Shown: one piece after another, positions 18,452 to 29,014 of the stretch | Layout of the letters: each line of letters starts with the position of its first letter | Position numbering within the stretch: position 1 is the stretch's first letter | Source of the DNA: Myxococcota bacterium | Lineage (GTDB): Bacteria > Myxococcota_A > UBA796 > JAFGLY01 | Direction: 5' to 3' | DNA length: 64,000 nucleotides | Assembly: GCA_024276675.1 (NCBI GenBank) | Contig: JAJRWT010000027.1 | Span: forward strand, 124,001-188,000 | Translations under genes and position numbers: made by a program | Notes under the pieces: model-generated | What the model saw: the letters and a program-made list of their open reading frames with translations, nothing else | Told to the model about the DNA's origin: nothing | Database searches by the model: none

Positions 18452-18480
18452 TCCCCAGGGCAGCCCATCGCAGCCAGCCT

Positions 18481-20115
18481 TCAGGCACCCAGGTCCACCA
18501 ACACTCCCTGGCTGCCTACGAAGTAGTACAGGTACCGGTGGCGGTTCCTGCGCTTCTTGGCGGGGGACAGGTCCATTACCCTGTGGGAGCCCTCCAAGGT
18601 GAGACTGCGGCCCTTGGGCAACACCACCTTCACGCCATCGTGAAAGACCAGGCTGGGCTTTCCGTCATGCACCAGGTGATGTACCAGGAACCGGCCAGGT
18701 TCATCGCCCATCATCACAAAGGCCAGAATCTGTGTGTCCAGGTCCACGTTCCTGAAGAGTGTTTCCATCCAGACCGCGCTGCGCCTTTCCTGGTAGCGTA
18801 TGTTTCGAGTCCTGGAGTTGGACTTGCGATGGGCCCGGTCCACGGGCACCACCAGCAACACCAGGGAGTGCTCTTGGATGGTTTGGAAATCCCGGGCCAT
18901 GGCGCGGAGCCTGTCCTGGTAGCGCTGCGTGGTCTCGGTACGGAGTCTGTCTGGCCCCCTTAGAACCGGGGAACGGTAGGTGAGCGCCACAGCCAATACC
19001 AGCTGTGGAAGAAGGTGCAGGAACGAAAAGACGGACTTCCTGCCCAAGAATGAGATGGTGTCCCCAAGCACCACGGCGAACCCCAGGGAAATGGGGACAA
19101 GCACGGGATAGGCTTCCCGCGGATACCATGATCCGCTCAAGGCGTACAGCAGAAGAAAGGCAGCTACCCACCCCGCCAGCAGCGCCGCCAACCACCCAGC
19201 GCCATTTCCAGGGCTGGGCTTCGCACCGAAGGCTCCCAGGATTCGCCACAGGTAGTATGCTGCCATGAGCAGGAGTCCCAGCGTTCCCCCGAGCACCAGG
19301 GTGGCATGCTCCGAGCCGGAGCATGGCAGGAACAGGTATTCGCCTGCCTGACGCACAACCGTGGGTATCTTGCTGATGCTGGGCCCCATGTGGGAGTAGC
19401 CGCCCACCTGCCCGGTGGCCAGAAGCCTCGACGCGATGGCCATGGCACCCAGGAGCCAGGGCAGTACAACGTGCAGGAAGCGCCGGCGGAAGCCCCGGAA
19501 CCCCGAAAAATACATGGCCAGCATGGGCAGGAGCATCAACAGGGCGTATCCAGCCTCGTTGGAGAGCATGGAGGCACAGAGAAACAACCCGGAAAGCCAG
19601 TTCCAACCGGAGTACCAGTGCTCCGCCACAGCGCCTCTGGCAAAGGCCAACACGCTGGCGGACCCAAAAATGGTACACAGCAGATAGGATCGCCTGGCCA
19701 ACATGGGGACAGCCTCTTCCACGGCGGGATGGGCACCGAACAACAAGACCGCCACCAGACCCATCAGGGGCCACCGCGGCCCCGCCAACACCCGGTACAA
19801 CACGAAAACCAGGAGACAGTTCCCGGCATGAAGCGCCAGATCCGTTGCGCGATAGACCTCTGGCTCCAGGCCCCCCAGCAACCAGTCCAGTGAAAAGCTC
19901 AAGGCGGTCAATGGCCGGTAGCCGATGAAATGGGGACCCAGCAGATCCCAACGGAGCCACTCGGGTGCATCCATGGCACCCTTCGCCACCCACAGCGCGG
20001 CGTCGGTCGTCACGGGCCAGAAGTGGAATCGCTCTGTATATGGAAGCAGCAGCAACAGGATCAAGGCCGACAGAGAAAAATACAGGAGCAGCGAAGACCG
20101 CCCTTTCCAGGACAT
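18481..20115 (-). CDS. polytopic membrane protein, GT-C/TMTC-like
   Basis: About 544 residues with roughly ten hydrophobic helices in the first 380 and a soluble, basic C-terminal part. The loop FGAHPAVEEAVPMLARRSYLL matches the TMTC/DUF1736 type of GT-C membrane glycosyltransferases (HPxxxEAV..R..LL). These take sugars from lipid carriers. ATG 20115 overlaps the sulfatase stop (TGATG) with GGAGG four bases before, so the two are one unit. The lumen-facing acidic residues needed for GT-C catalysis cannot be assigned with certainty. Confidence 0.65.
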   Translation of the reverse strand: MSWKGRSSLLLYFSLSALILLLLLPYTERFHFWPVTTDAALWVAKGAMDAPEWLRWDLLGPHFIGYRPLTALSFSLDWLLGGLEPEVYRATDLALHAGNCLLVFVLYRVLAGPRWPLMGLVAVLLFGAHPAVEEAVPMLARRSYLLCTIFGSASVLAFARGAVAEHWYSGWNWLSGLFLCASMLSNEAGYALLMLLPMLAMYFSGFRGFRRRFLHVVLPWLLGAMAIASRLLATGQVGGYSHMGPSISKIPTVVRQAGEYLFLPCSGSEHATLVLGGTLGLLLMAAYYLWRILGAFGAKPSPGNGAGWLAALLAGWVAAFLLLYALSGSWYPREAYPVLVPISLGFAVVLGDTISFLGRKSVFSFLHLLPQLVLAVALTYRSPVLRGPDRLRTETTQRYQDRLRAMARDFQTIQEHSLVLLVVPVDRAHRKSNSRTRNIRYQERRSAVWMETLFRNVDLDTQILAFVMMGDEPGRFLVHHLVHDGKPSLVFHDGVKVVLPKGRSLTLEGSHRVMDLSPAKKRRNRHRYLYYFVGSQGVLVDLGA

Positions 20116-21449
20116 CAATCCTCCAGGTAGCCCAGAGCCTCCAAGCGGCTGCGTTCTTCGGGGCTGATTTCCACCCGTTCCGGGAGAGTTCCTGGGCTGA
20201 CCATACGATCCCAGTCGGCAAGAGCCTGTTTGAGTTCCCGCAGTTCGCCCGGCATCCGGAGTGACATGTCATGCCGTTCGCCAGGATCGGCTTCGAGATC
20301 GAACAGCTCCCAGGTCTGGCTCCGCTTGTCGTGAATGAGCTTGTGGGACCCACGCAGGACCGCCTCCATGCTGGCCCCCTTGGAGGTCTCGCTGAACAGA
20401 TCACGTTCCGCCAAGGTTGAATTGCGGAGGTTCCTGCCCACAAAAGAAGCAGGAGGCTCAAGCCCCACCGCAGCCAGCAGAGTAGGCGCGAGATCCACGA
20501 GAGCCACCGGTTCTTGCTCCAAGCCCACTTTCCCGTCGGGATATTTGATTAGAAGCGGTACATGCACCGACTCCTGATATAGCCTCACCGTATGACCCCA
20601 ACGCCCGTGGTCCATGAACTCCTCGCCGTGATCAGCCGTGAGGGCCAGTACTGCTTCATCGTACAGTCCCTCGCTCTTCAAGGCTTGCAGCAGCACTCCT
20701 ATCTGCTGGTCTGTGTAGGCGATTTCGGAATCGTAGATTCGCAGTAGCTCGTCCACATCGGCCTGGTCGAGTCGGGGGGCCATCTTGCGAAGTGTGCGGA
20801 TGGGCATGGCGGATTCCACAGGTCCCGTGTACCCCGCGGCACCGCCAAAGGCGTACTGCGTATGCTCGACGTAGGCGAAGTGTGGATCGAAATAGTGAAC
20901 CAACAGGAAAAACGGTCTCTCCAACTCATCCAGCATGTCGATGGCCCGGCTGCTCACCTCCTGGGAGTTGACGGCGTCGGGCCGGTCCTTCACCGCGTTC
21001 TCGTCAAAAAGGTCAAAACCCTGGGCGAAACCCAGTTTTTTGCCACAATAGGTGTGGCTCACCACTGCTCCGGTGCTGTACCCTGCGCCCTTCAGCACTT
21101 CTGCCAGGGTGGTGGCGCTGGCAGGCAGCGGAACCCGGTAGCGATGTATGCCCATGGAACTGGGGTAGCGGGAGGTGAGCATGGAACCGATGGATGGCGT
21201 GGTCCAGGGAGCCTGGCTCATGGCTTGTTCATAGACCACGGCGTCCTTGGCCATCTGCTGCAGGTTTGGCGTGGTCTTTCGCCAGTGCCCCAAGAGTTGC
21301 GTCCGGTCCGCTCGCAGGGTGTCCACCACCACCAACACGATGTCGGGCATGGAGGATTGAGTCCTGCTGGCGACACCTCCGCAGGACACGCCAAGAACCA
21401 GAAAAAGAACCGCAATGGACACCAGACCTCCAGGATGGAAACAAGGCAT
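20115..21449 (-). CDS. sulfatase/alkaline-phosphatase-fold lipoprotein
   Basis: 444 residues. A signal peptide ends at LVLGVSC, so the product is probably lipid-anchored. PDIVLVVVDTLRADRTQLLG gives the metal-binding aspartate of the sulfatase fold; LTADHGEEFMDHGRWGH gives the second metal site. The nucleophile region reads APWTTPSIGSMLTSRYPS: threonine stands where aryl-sulfatases have cysteine or serine of the CxPSR motif. A Thr nucleophile is typical of phosphoethanolamine or phosphoglycerol transferases of this superfamily, so sulfate need not be the substrate. It is coupled to the membrane protein downstream. Confidence 0.8.
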   Translation of the reverse strand: MPCFHPGGLVSIAVLFLVLGVSCGGVASRTQSSMPDIVLVVVDTLRADRTQLLGHWRKTTPNLQQMAKDAVVYEQAMSQAPWTTPSIGSMLTSRYPSSMGIHRYRVPLPASATTLAEVLKGAGYSTGAVVSHTYCGKKLGFAQGFDLFDENAVKDRPDAVNSQEVSSRAIDMLDELERPFFLLVHYFDPHFAYVEHTQYAFGGAAGYTGPVESAMPIRTLRKMAPRLDQADVDELLRIYDSEIAYTDQQIGVLLQALKSEGLYDEAVLALTADHGEEFMDHGRWGHTVRLYQESVHVPLLIKYPDGKVGLEQEPVALVDLAPTLLAAVGLEPPASFVGRNLRNSTLAERDLFSETSKGASMEAVLRGSHKLIHDKRSQTWELFDLEADPGERHDMSLRMPGELRELKQALADWDRMVSPGTLPERVEISPEERSRLEALGYLED

Positions 21450-21500
21450 GTGGGTTGAGCACGCCTCCCTGGCGGCGCAGTGCCCCCAGACCCCCCGAAA

Positions 21501-22985
21501 TCATAAAGGTGTTTCGAGGGTCGTCAAGACGACAAACCCAGTGGCACCTGCATACATGCCCGACAGCTCACTGTTGAGGTTGTCAGAAGTCGAATCCTGG
21601 TCTGAACGCACCAGTCCAAGCAGTCCGATCCCGTAGAAGAAATCGGAGTGGTTGAAAATGCCCGCGGGAATGGTGATCACCTCGCCCGGACCGGTCCCGA
21701 ATTCTCCATCCACCAGAGATTCCACGTCCTCCGTGTCGGGGATGTCGGAAAACAGGATGGAACCGCTCTGGTCCACTACCACGGCAAAGTAGAGATCATG
21801 GGTATCGGGAGTCGTTATCTCCAACGCGGTATTGGGCTCGTGGTAGTCACCGGACTCCAACCCGGGAATCTGTGGAACCGAAGGAGCCTGGATGGTCATA
21901 TCGTAGGACTCGCCATCGGCGTTCAGGGTGACGGTGTACCAGGCACCATCCTGGTAGGAAAGAGATGGTGCCTGGTCCAGATCCGCCTCGTAGAGACCAG
22001 CGGTTTCGGTGGATTCGCCCAGTGCAACCTGCCCACCGGGCCAGGAGAGATCCACTCCCGCTGCTTCAATGGGATTCAACAGCAACTGGTCGTCCACGTC
22101 GATACTGGCACAGTATACGCCCGTATAGAGGGTATCCTCCACATCGATGCCGTACTCTGACAGAGTTTCGCCGGAGACCTGCAACAACAGTCCCTTCATG
22201 GCCTCCAGGGGACCCGTACTCACCGCCACCACTTCCAGGGAGCCCGAAAGAAACAAGGACAGAGCTGAGTTCAACGCAGCGGAACGGGTCTCCCATGTGG
22301 CTTTTTCCATTGCGGTCGTGCCGATGAGGAAGATGTCTTCGTCGGCGAGAAGCTCGCCAGGGATCTCTTCACTGCTGCCGTCGGTATCCATCAAGAGATC
22401 GGTCAGGGAATCGGAATCCTGCGGTAGGTTGGAGTAGACTTCCTCGCCGTCGTCGTTGTAGATGAGCAAGAGCTGCGCATCGGATTCGTCCTGTACCTGG
22501 ACCAGCAGCGTTTCACCGGCCTCCACCTCTGAACCGTTCTCCGGGGCCAGGATCTCCGTGCCCACATTGGCCCGGGCCTCGGCAGCGAACTCGGTTCCGT
22601 CCACGATGGCGACCAGCCCGTACAAACCGTCTTCTTCGTAGTAGATGGCTGGCTCTTCGGTCGACATTGCTTCGTACCAGCCTGGCGAGGTTTCCTGGAG
22701 AAGCACGGCCTGTCCGTTTGGCATCACGGCCCTGACGGTGGCTCCGCTCACCTGGCTCTGTTCACTGTCGTCCAGTTGGAACTGGTAAAGAAATACCTTG
22801 ATGGCAGTGACTTCGCCCTCTTCCACGTCAATGCCGTATCGCTCCTGCATGTCCGGCGTATGCACCAGCAGGACATCCATTACCGTCGGTTGCAGGAAGT
22901 CCATGTCGGGTGTGCACGAATCTGTACAGGAGACCAGCATGGCAACGAGTAAAGACAAGGCCAATCTGAAGATGCGACCAGGCAT
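21501..22985 (-). CDS. lipoprotein with two copies of an unrecognised domain
   Basis: 494 residues. GGAGGATCC precedes ATG 22985, and the signal peptide ends in the lipobox LVSC. The mature protein is very acidic. Two halves share a layout: YGIDVE (near residues 35 and 270), an Ig-like stretch, a hydrophobic strand plus an acidic run (LLLIYNDDGEEVYSNLP and FAVVVDQSGSILFSDIP), and LNSALSLFLSGSLEVVAVST versus LNSELSGMYAGATGFVVLTT. This looks like an internal duplication. No function can be named; surface display is likely. Confidence 0.65.
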   Translation of the reverse strand: MPGRIFRLALSLLVAMLVSCTDSCTPDMDFLQPTVMDVLLVHTPDMQERYGIDVEEGEVTAIKVFLYQFQLDDSEQSQVSGATVRAVMPNGQAVLLQETSPGWYEAMSTEEPAIYYEEDGLYGLVAIVDGTEFAAEARANVGTEILAPENGSEVEAGETLLVQVQDESDAQLLLIYNDDGEEVYSNLPQDSDSLTDLLMDTDGSSEEIPGELLADEDIFLIGTTAMEKATWETRSAALNSALSLFLSGSLEVVAVSTGPLEAMKGLLLQVSGETLSEYGIDVEDTLYTGVYCASIDVDDQLLLNPIEAAGVDLSWPGGQVALGESTETAGLYEADLDQAPSLSYQDGAWYTVTLNADGESYDMTIQAPSVPQIPGLESGDYHEPNTALEITTPDTHDLYFAVVVDQSGSILFSDIPDTEDVESLVDGEFGTGPGEVITIPAGIFNHSDFFYGIGLLGLVRSDQDSTSDNLNSELSGMYAGATGFVVLTTLETPL

Positions 22986-23163
22986 GGATCCTCCTCACCG
23001 TTTTCCCGGCGGCGATCCTGGATGGGACGGGAAGCAAAAAAGAACGGGAAAGAGGATATCACCTGCCAGGGCGATGCGGGAACGCATTCCAACGTCCGGA
23101 GGCCTTTTCCGGTTATCATCAAGAGAGCCCCTTCAATGACAGAGCATACCACAGGAGAAGGCA

Positions 23164-25071
23164 TTGCCATCGCCCGGACAAAAACCGACAACTACCCAGG
23201 ATGCCAGGGCCTCCGTTCTGCTGCTCGCTCTCGTTGTCGCCTGCACCGAATACGACCTGTACTCGGGTGACGACAACAAGGCAGGCGAAACGGGGACACC
23301 TTCCTTGGATGCCTGCCTGGACGAAACCATCCCCGGCCAGGAGATCGAAAACGACGACTCCTGCGAAATCGAACCCCAGACTGGCGAGTTCACTCCCGTA
23401 TTGAAATGGCACCTGGAAACCTTCACGGAGTACCCAGGCTCCAACTCCGTCATGGCCACTCCCGTGGTGGCCCAGATCACGGACGACGATGGCGACGGAA
23501 CCTGGGGATCCGCGGGAGACATCCCCGACATAGCCGTCATCACCTACGGTTCGGCGGACGTGCTCCGAATCGTCTCCGGTGACGGTTCCAAGGTCCATTG
23601 GTCCCGCGCCGACAATCCCCAGGGGCAGGGCTGCCCCGCCGTGGGGGACCTGGACTCCGACGGCGATCCCGAGATCGTCGTCATCACCAACGATCCCACG
23701 GTCATCGCCTACCACCACGACGGTTCGGTGATGTGGGAATCCGCCAACCTCTCCTCCGGAAGCTGGTGGGAAGACGACTGGAGTGTGGCCACCTACAGCA
23801 GTGCGCCTTCAATATCCGACATGGACTCCGATGGTATCCCCGAGGTCATCGCCGGAAGGACCATACTCGATGGTCTCACCGGAGCCGTCCTTGGCACAGG
23901 CGAATATGGGATGGGCACATCGGAAGCTTCGGGTTCCGTTGGTACCACTTCTTTCGCCGTGGACATAGACCTTGACGGGACACAAGAGGTCATCACGGGC
24001 AATGCCATTTACGATGAACACGGCAACACCATCAGCAGATCCTACGCCAACGACGGATACGTGGCGGTTGCCAACTTCGACGAAGATCCCGAGGGGGAAA
24101 TAGTCGTCGTGAAGGAGGGCACCGTCACCCTCTATGACTACAACTGGGTGAAGATCTGGGGCCCATCCACCTTCGGCTCGAGCCAGGGTGGACCGCCTAC
24201 CGTGGCCGACTTCGACGGCGATGGAGAACCCGAGATCGGAGTGGCCGGGTCTTCCATCTACACGGTCATGGACACCGACGGAAGCATCCTCTGGTCCCGC
24301 AAAACCCAGGACGGCACATCCGGCGTCACGGGTTCCTCGGTCTTCGACTTCGAGGGAGACGGCATCGCCGAAGTCGTATACGCCGACGAAATCACCATAT
24401 GGGTCTTCAATGGTCCCGATGGCGCCGTCAAGCTGGAATACACCGACCACGCCTCCAACACCTGGCTGGAATACCCGACCATCGCCGACGTGGATGGAGA
24501 CGGCCACGCAGAGATCATCGCCGGCCACAACCCCTACCAGGGCGGCAAGGAACGCTACGGCATCTCTGTCATCGGAGACATGGCCGACACATGGTCATCC
24601 ACCCGCCCCATCTGGAACCAGCACGCCTACCATATCACCAACGTGAACGACGACGCATCAATCCCTGCCAACGCCGAAAGCAACTGGGAAAGCTACAACA
24701 ACTTCCGTTCAGGCGACATCTACGCCGGCCAGGGCACCCTGGTCCCGAATCTCGTTGCCGAGATAATCGATCTCTGCGAAACCGAGTGCGACTACGGCCA
24801 ACTATGGGTCCTTGCCCGCGTGCGCAACGAAGGAGCCACCGATGTCGAGGCCGGAGTCCAGGTGGAGATCTACAGCGGTGCCACCCTGCTGGGCAGCCAG
24901 GAAGTGCCAGACCCCATCCCGGCCGGCTGGACCAGCGACTCCATCCGCTTCATGGTCTCGCCAATCGACGTGGAAGAGAGCATCTACGTAAAAGTGGATC
25001 CACAACGCCTGGTGAGGGAGTGCGACGAGGCCGACAACACCGCTACCTGGGATGATGCCGTGTGCCAGTGA
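23164..25071 (+). CDS. FG-GAP/VCBS-repeat lipoprotein with C-terminal CARDB domain
   Basis: 635 residues. AGGAGAAGG lies just before TTG 23164, the only reasonable start. The signal ends in LVVAC, so it is a lipoprotein. Calcium-loop repeats of a beta-propeller recur: LDSDGDPEIVV, MDSDGIPEVIA, IDLDGTQEVIT, FDGDGEPEIGV, FEGDGIAEVVY and VDGDGHAEIIA. The last 95 residues (VPNLVAEIIDL to ECDEADNTATW) form a CARDB adhesion-type domain. Such proteins are common outer-surface components in Myxococcota-like bacteria. It is divergent from the duplicated lipoprotein and convergent with the phospholipase D gene. Confidence 0.83.
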   Translation: MPSPGQKPTTTQDARASVLLLALVVACTEYDLYSGDDNKAGETGTPSLDACLDETIPGQEIENDDSCEIEPQTGEFTPVLKWHLETFTEYPGSNSVMATPVVAQITDDDGDGTWGSAGDIPDIAVITYGSADVLRIVSGDGSKVHWSRADNPQGQGCPAVGDLDSDGDPEIVVITNDPTVIAYHHDGSVMWESANLSSGSWWEDDWSVATYSSAPSISDMDSDGIPEVIAGRTILDGLTGAVLGTGEYGMGTSEASGSVGTTSFAVDIDLDGTQEVITGNAIYDEHGNTISRSYANDGYVAVANFDEDPEGEIVVVKEGTVTLYDYNWVKIWGPSTFGSSQGGPPTVADFDGDGEPEIGVAGSSIYTVMDTDGSILWSRKTQDGTSGVTGSSVFDFEGDGIAEVVYADEITIWVFNGPDGAVKLEYTDHASNTWLEYPTIADVDGDGHAEIIAGHNPYQGGKERYGISVIGDMADTWSSTRPIWNQHAYHITNVNDDASIPANAESNWESYNNFRSGDIYAGQGTLVPNLVAEIIDLCETECDYGQLWVLARVRNEGATDVEAGVQVEIYSGATLLGSQEVPDPIPAGWTSDSIRFMVSPIDVEESIYVKVDPQRLVRECDEADNTATWDDAVCQ

Positions 25072-25097
25072 AGCAGGCACCAGAACCCGGCAGTTGT

Positions 25098-27214
25098 TCA
25101 AAAAAGGTCAGGGCCCACGTCCCACTCGTAGTCCGCACTGATCTGTAGGGGGTAGACGAAACCCGAAGGATGGTAACTGGCCCAGGTGGATTCGGCCTCG
25201 TCGGCGTCCAGATCGCTTCCGTGGTCTTCCCACCAGTCCAGGATTTCTTGATTGGATTCAGCCGCCACCCGTAGCACGTCCATGTTGTTCACGGGGTCGT
25301 CGCTCAAGAGTCCCTTCCAATCGTCACCCACAAAATCCGCCAGTATCCACTCCCTGGCTGCTGTCGCGGTGGACTCGTCCAGCACGGAGATATCCATCTC
25401 TCCCTCGAAGAGGTATCCCCTGTTGTTGAAGTTGCAGGACCCCACCGAAAGGTAACGGTCGTCAACAAGCCTCAGCTTGGAGTGGAGGTCCATGTCCTGG
25501 ACATAGACGTAGACGTCGTCCCAAATCCAGCCTTCTTCAGCCACGACATCCATTACACGGAGTTGAAGCAGAAGGTACCTTTCGGGGAACAGCTCCCGAA
25601 ACGTGGCATCGGACAGGTAGGTGAACTTGGCTCCGCCATCCCAGGTGGAAACATCGGGAATGGCCACGATCAAGACAAGATCCGGTTCCTGGGCCATTCG
25701 CTCCAGGATCACCTGGTTCATGATGGGAGCCCGAAAGTACTGGTCCTCGATGAGGATATACCTGGTTGCCTGGGAGAAGGCCTTTTCGTGGGATTCTCTT
25801 ATGGATTGCTGGTTCCAGGGTTCGGGCAGGGTCACACCCAACTGCGCCAGGACGCCCCCCTGGGATGCAGGGATCTCGTCCGGAACGGGATCCAGAGAAA
25901 ACGGAGTAGCGTTCTCTGAATACAGGTCCCCTTCGTCTATGGCGAGATCCCAGCGCTCCTGGAAGATCTGCTCCACGTCGTATACGGCAGGCCCTTCTAT
26001 TCGCACTGCATAGTCCTTGCGAGGACCGTAATCGGGGAGTTCTTCCTTGTTGGCGACCTCCTGTCGCTCTGCGTAGGTGGCATCGAATTCCATCCGACGC
26101 TCATCGAAGACCAGGTGATCATCGCCGTCCCAATCGGTTCCCTTGATGTTCATGCCCGCTACGTAGGCGACCTGGCCATCGATGGTGAGGAACTTCTGGT
26201 GATAGGAAGCCGCCTGTACCTCCAAGTCCACCGCCATGGGGCTTCCAGAATCGTCGTCCAGGAGGCTCCGCCCATGGTAGCGGGGGTTGTCCAACACGCG
26301 CTGAGCAAAGTCGAAATCGGCGGCTTCACCTTCCCACTGACCGGTGACGGGCACCTCGGTGGGATTGCCCTGAAGCATAACCTCAAAGGCGTCTCCCGCG
26401 GCCTGGGCCCTGGCGGCAAGCTGGGTGTCGGTGTTCAGGTATTCGCTCCAGTCGCTGTTCTCGTCCCAGAAGCGATTGATGAGAATCCTTCGCTCCACGC
26501 CCGACAAGCCTTCCAGCATGGTCATAATGGTGTTTTCGTCACGTTCCGCGCTGCTCATGGACATGTGATCATCCGGCCGAATCAACTCGAAATCGGATTC
26601 CCACCACCAGGTGGAGATGCTCACCCTGCTGGAAGCTTCGTCCAGATCGGCGGCTACGGCCTCCCAGGCGGCTTCTCCATTGTGCAGCAGCTCCACCTTG
26701 TTGTACGAGGGAGCGCTGCCCGAGGGCGCGAACCATTCATGGTCCAGTCCCAGGTACACCGAGTAGATCGGGCAACTGTTGGAAGCCACGGTGCGGATCT
26801 GCCAACCGGAAACGACGCGTGCTCCGCCCTCGGGCCCCTGCACGACGAAGCCTCCGGGACCGCTCGTGCCGTCCCAGGTCAGGGTAACGCTGGCCTGGAA
26901 GAAGTCCGGTGCATCCAGGATGGCCAGGAGTGAAACCGGGTCCGTACCCAACGGGAACATTACCACGCCCGGGCCAGCATCGGGGTCGTAGACGTACTGG
27001 GGCTGCCGATCGAGTACCAGTTCAACCGATTCCAGGTCCGCACCCCATATATCCAGGGGGATGATTTCCAGGTTGGCCAGCGATGAACAGGCAGTCGTGC
27101 CTGCGGGTGAATCCACGGAGTCGCTGTCATTGCTCTGCGAGCCGGTGTCGTTACCGCAGGAAGAAATCAGCAGAATGCCTGACAATGCAAACAGGTTCGG
27201 TTTCACGACAGACA

Positions 27215-27215
<1 letters not shown>
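25098..27215 (-). CDS. phospholipase D-family lipoprotein
   Basis: 705 residues from ATG 27215 (GGGAGG six bases before; ATG 27221 is too close). The signal peptide ends in LLISSC. Two HKD motifs of the PLD superfamily are present: YHQKFLTID near residue 336 and LHSKLRLVDD near residue 591, each followed by the usual GxxN element (VAGMNI; VGSCNFNNRG). The enzyme would hydrolyse or transfer a phosphodiester headgroup outside the cytoplasm. The N-terminal 150 residues are beta-rich and unassigned. It overlaps the stop of the MopE-like gene by one base. Confidence 0.88.
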
Positions 27216-27886
<671 letters not shown>

Positions 27887-28145
27887 GGATCACCTCCGAC
27901 GAAAATAGAGCGTGGCTCCTTCACAACGATGGCTGTCCAAATGGCAAGCACCCGGTACCTGGCGCGTAGCGCGATGGATGACGAGAAAAGCGCTGACTTG
28001 GCAGTCATTCCTGAAGGCCGTGTACGTGGCGGGAAGTCCCAATCCCTGTGGGTGAGAGACGCCGCAGAAGAGCCGGCCCCCAAAATACCACAGTGCCCCA
28101 TGGGCTGTACACAGGTGGAGATGACTTTCCGCCCCCCAAACCCTA

Positions 28146-28886
28146 TCATGCCTGGCTCCTCTCCGGTGGGCAGCGTTCCCCGAAAACAGCTTGTTTGCAG
28201 CGAGCAAAGGACAGCCAGCGGCCATCCACCAGCCGTTCGTGGTCCGCTATGCCCGCCTTGTAAGCAGTGGGTGGACAGCCTTCCACATGAAATCCCAGGT
28301 AGAGATACCGATACCCGTATTTTCGGGCCAGGTGGAGCTGGAGCAGGATGGAAAAAGTGCCCAGGGAGCGCCTGCCCAACCTGGGGTCATAGTAAGTATA
28401 TACCGCCGAGAGGGCAGTCATTCCGATGTCGGTAATGGCCAGGCCCACCAACTTGCTTCCAAGGAAGTACCTCAATTCAACAGTCTCGGTACAGGTACCC
28501 ACCAAGCCAAAACGGTAACCCTGGGGACTCTGGGCTCCATGGCGACCCTCCAGACCCCGCAAGCGCCTGTGCATATTGAACAGGTTCAATCGTTGAACCG
28601 TATAGACAGGAACACCGGTCTCCACTCGTAGGTTGTCGATATTGTTCCGCCAGACCCGACGCTGCGAACGGCTTTGCTGAAAACCGACCACGGGAATCCG
28701 CAGTGGCCGGCAGGCAGTGCAACCAATACAGGCAGTGTGATAGAGCCATGGTCCCAGGCGTCGTTGGCCAGCTTCCAGGCTCTGATCCAGGCAGGTTCCC
28801 TTGCACTTGGGGCGTGGGTGCCAGAATACCAACCGAGACCTTCTGCATGGAAGGTAGGGACAATCATCTTCCAGCACTCTCCTCAT
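28146..28886 (-). CDS. bpt: aspartate/glutamate leucyltransferase-type (ATE/Bpt) protein
   Basis: 246 residues. CPYLPCRRSRL, CIGCTACRPLRIPV and FQQSRSQRRVWRNN make up the N-terminal cysteine-rich half of arginyl/leucyl-tRNA-protein transferases. YTYYDPRLGRRSLGTFS and YRYLYLGFHVEGCPPTAYKAG form the GNAT-like C-terminal half. The enzyme moves an amino acid from tRNA to the N-terminus of proteins, marking them for ClpS/ClpAP breakdown. HPRLG of most members is DPRLG here. No tRNA-specificity residue is read with confidence, so leucyl versus arginyl is from size and bacterial origin. Confidence 0.85.
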   Translation of the reverse strand: MRRVLEDDCPYLPCRRSRLVFWHPRPKCKGTCLDQSLEAGQRRLGPWLYHTACIGCTACRPLRIPVVGFQQSRSQRRVWRNNIDNLRVETGVPVYTVQRLNLFNMHRRLRGLEGRHGAQSPQGYRFGLVGTCTETVELRYFLGSKLVGLAITDIGMTALSAVYTYYDPRLGRRSLGTFSILLQLHLARKYGYRYLYLGFHVEGCPPTAYKAGIADHERLVDGRWLSFARCKQAVFGERCPPERSQA

Positions 28887-29014
28887 GCGAGCCCCCGTCC
28901 CAAGACAACTCTCACGGCAGCCTGTATTCCAGGGCTTGAATATATTCGCCGTTCCATGAAAGCCGACTCCACCCGACCGACGCTGACAGGTATCCCATAC
29001 CCAGGAGAGCCGTC

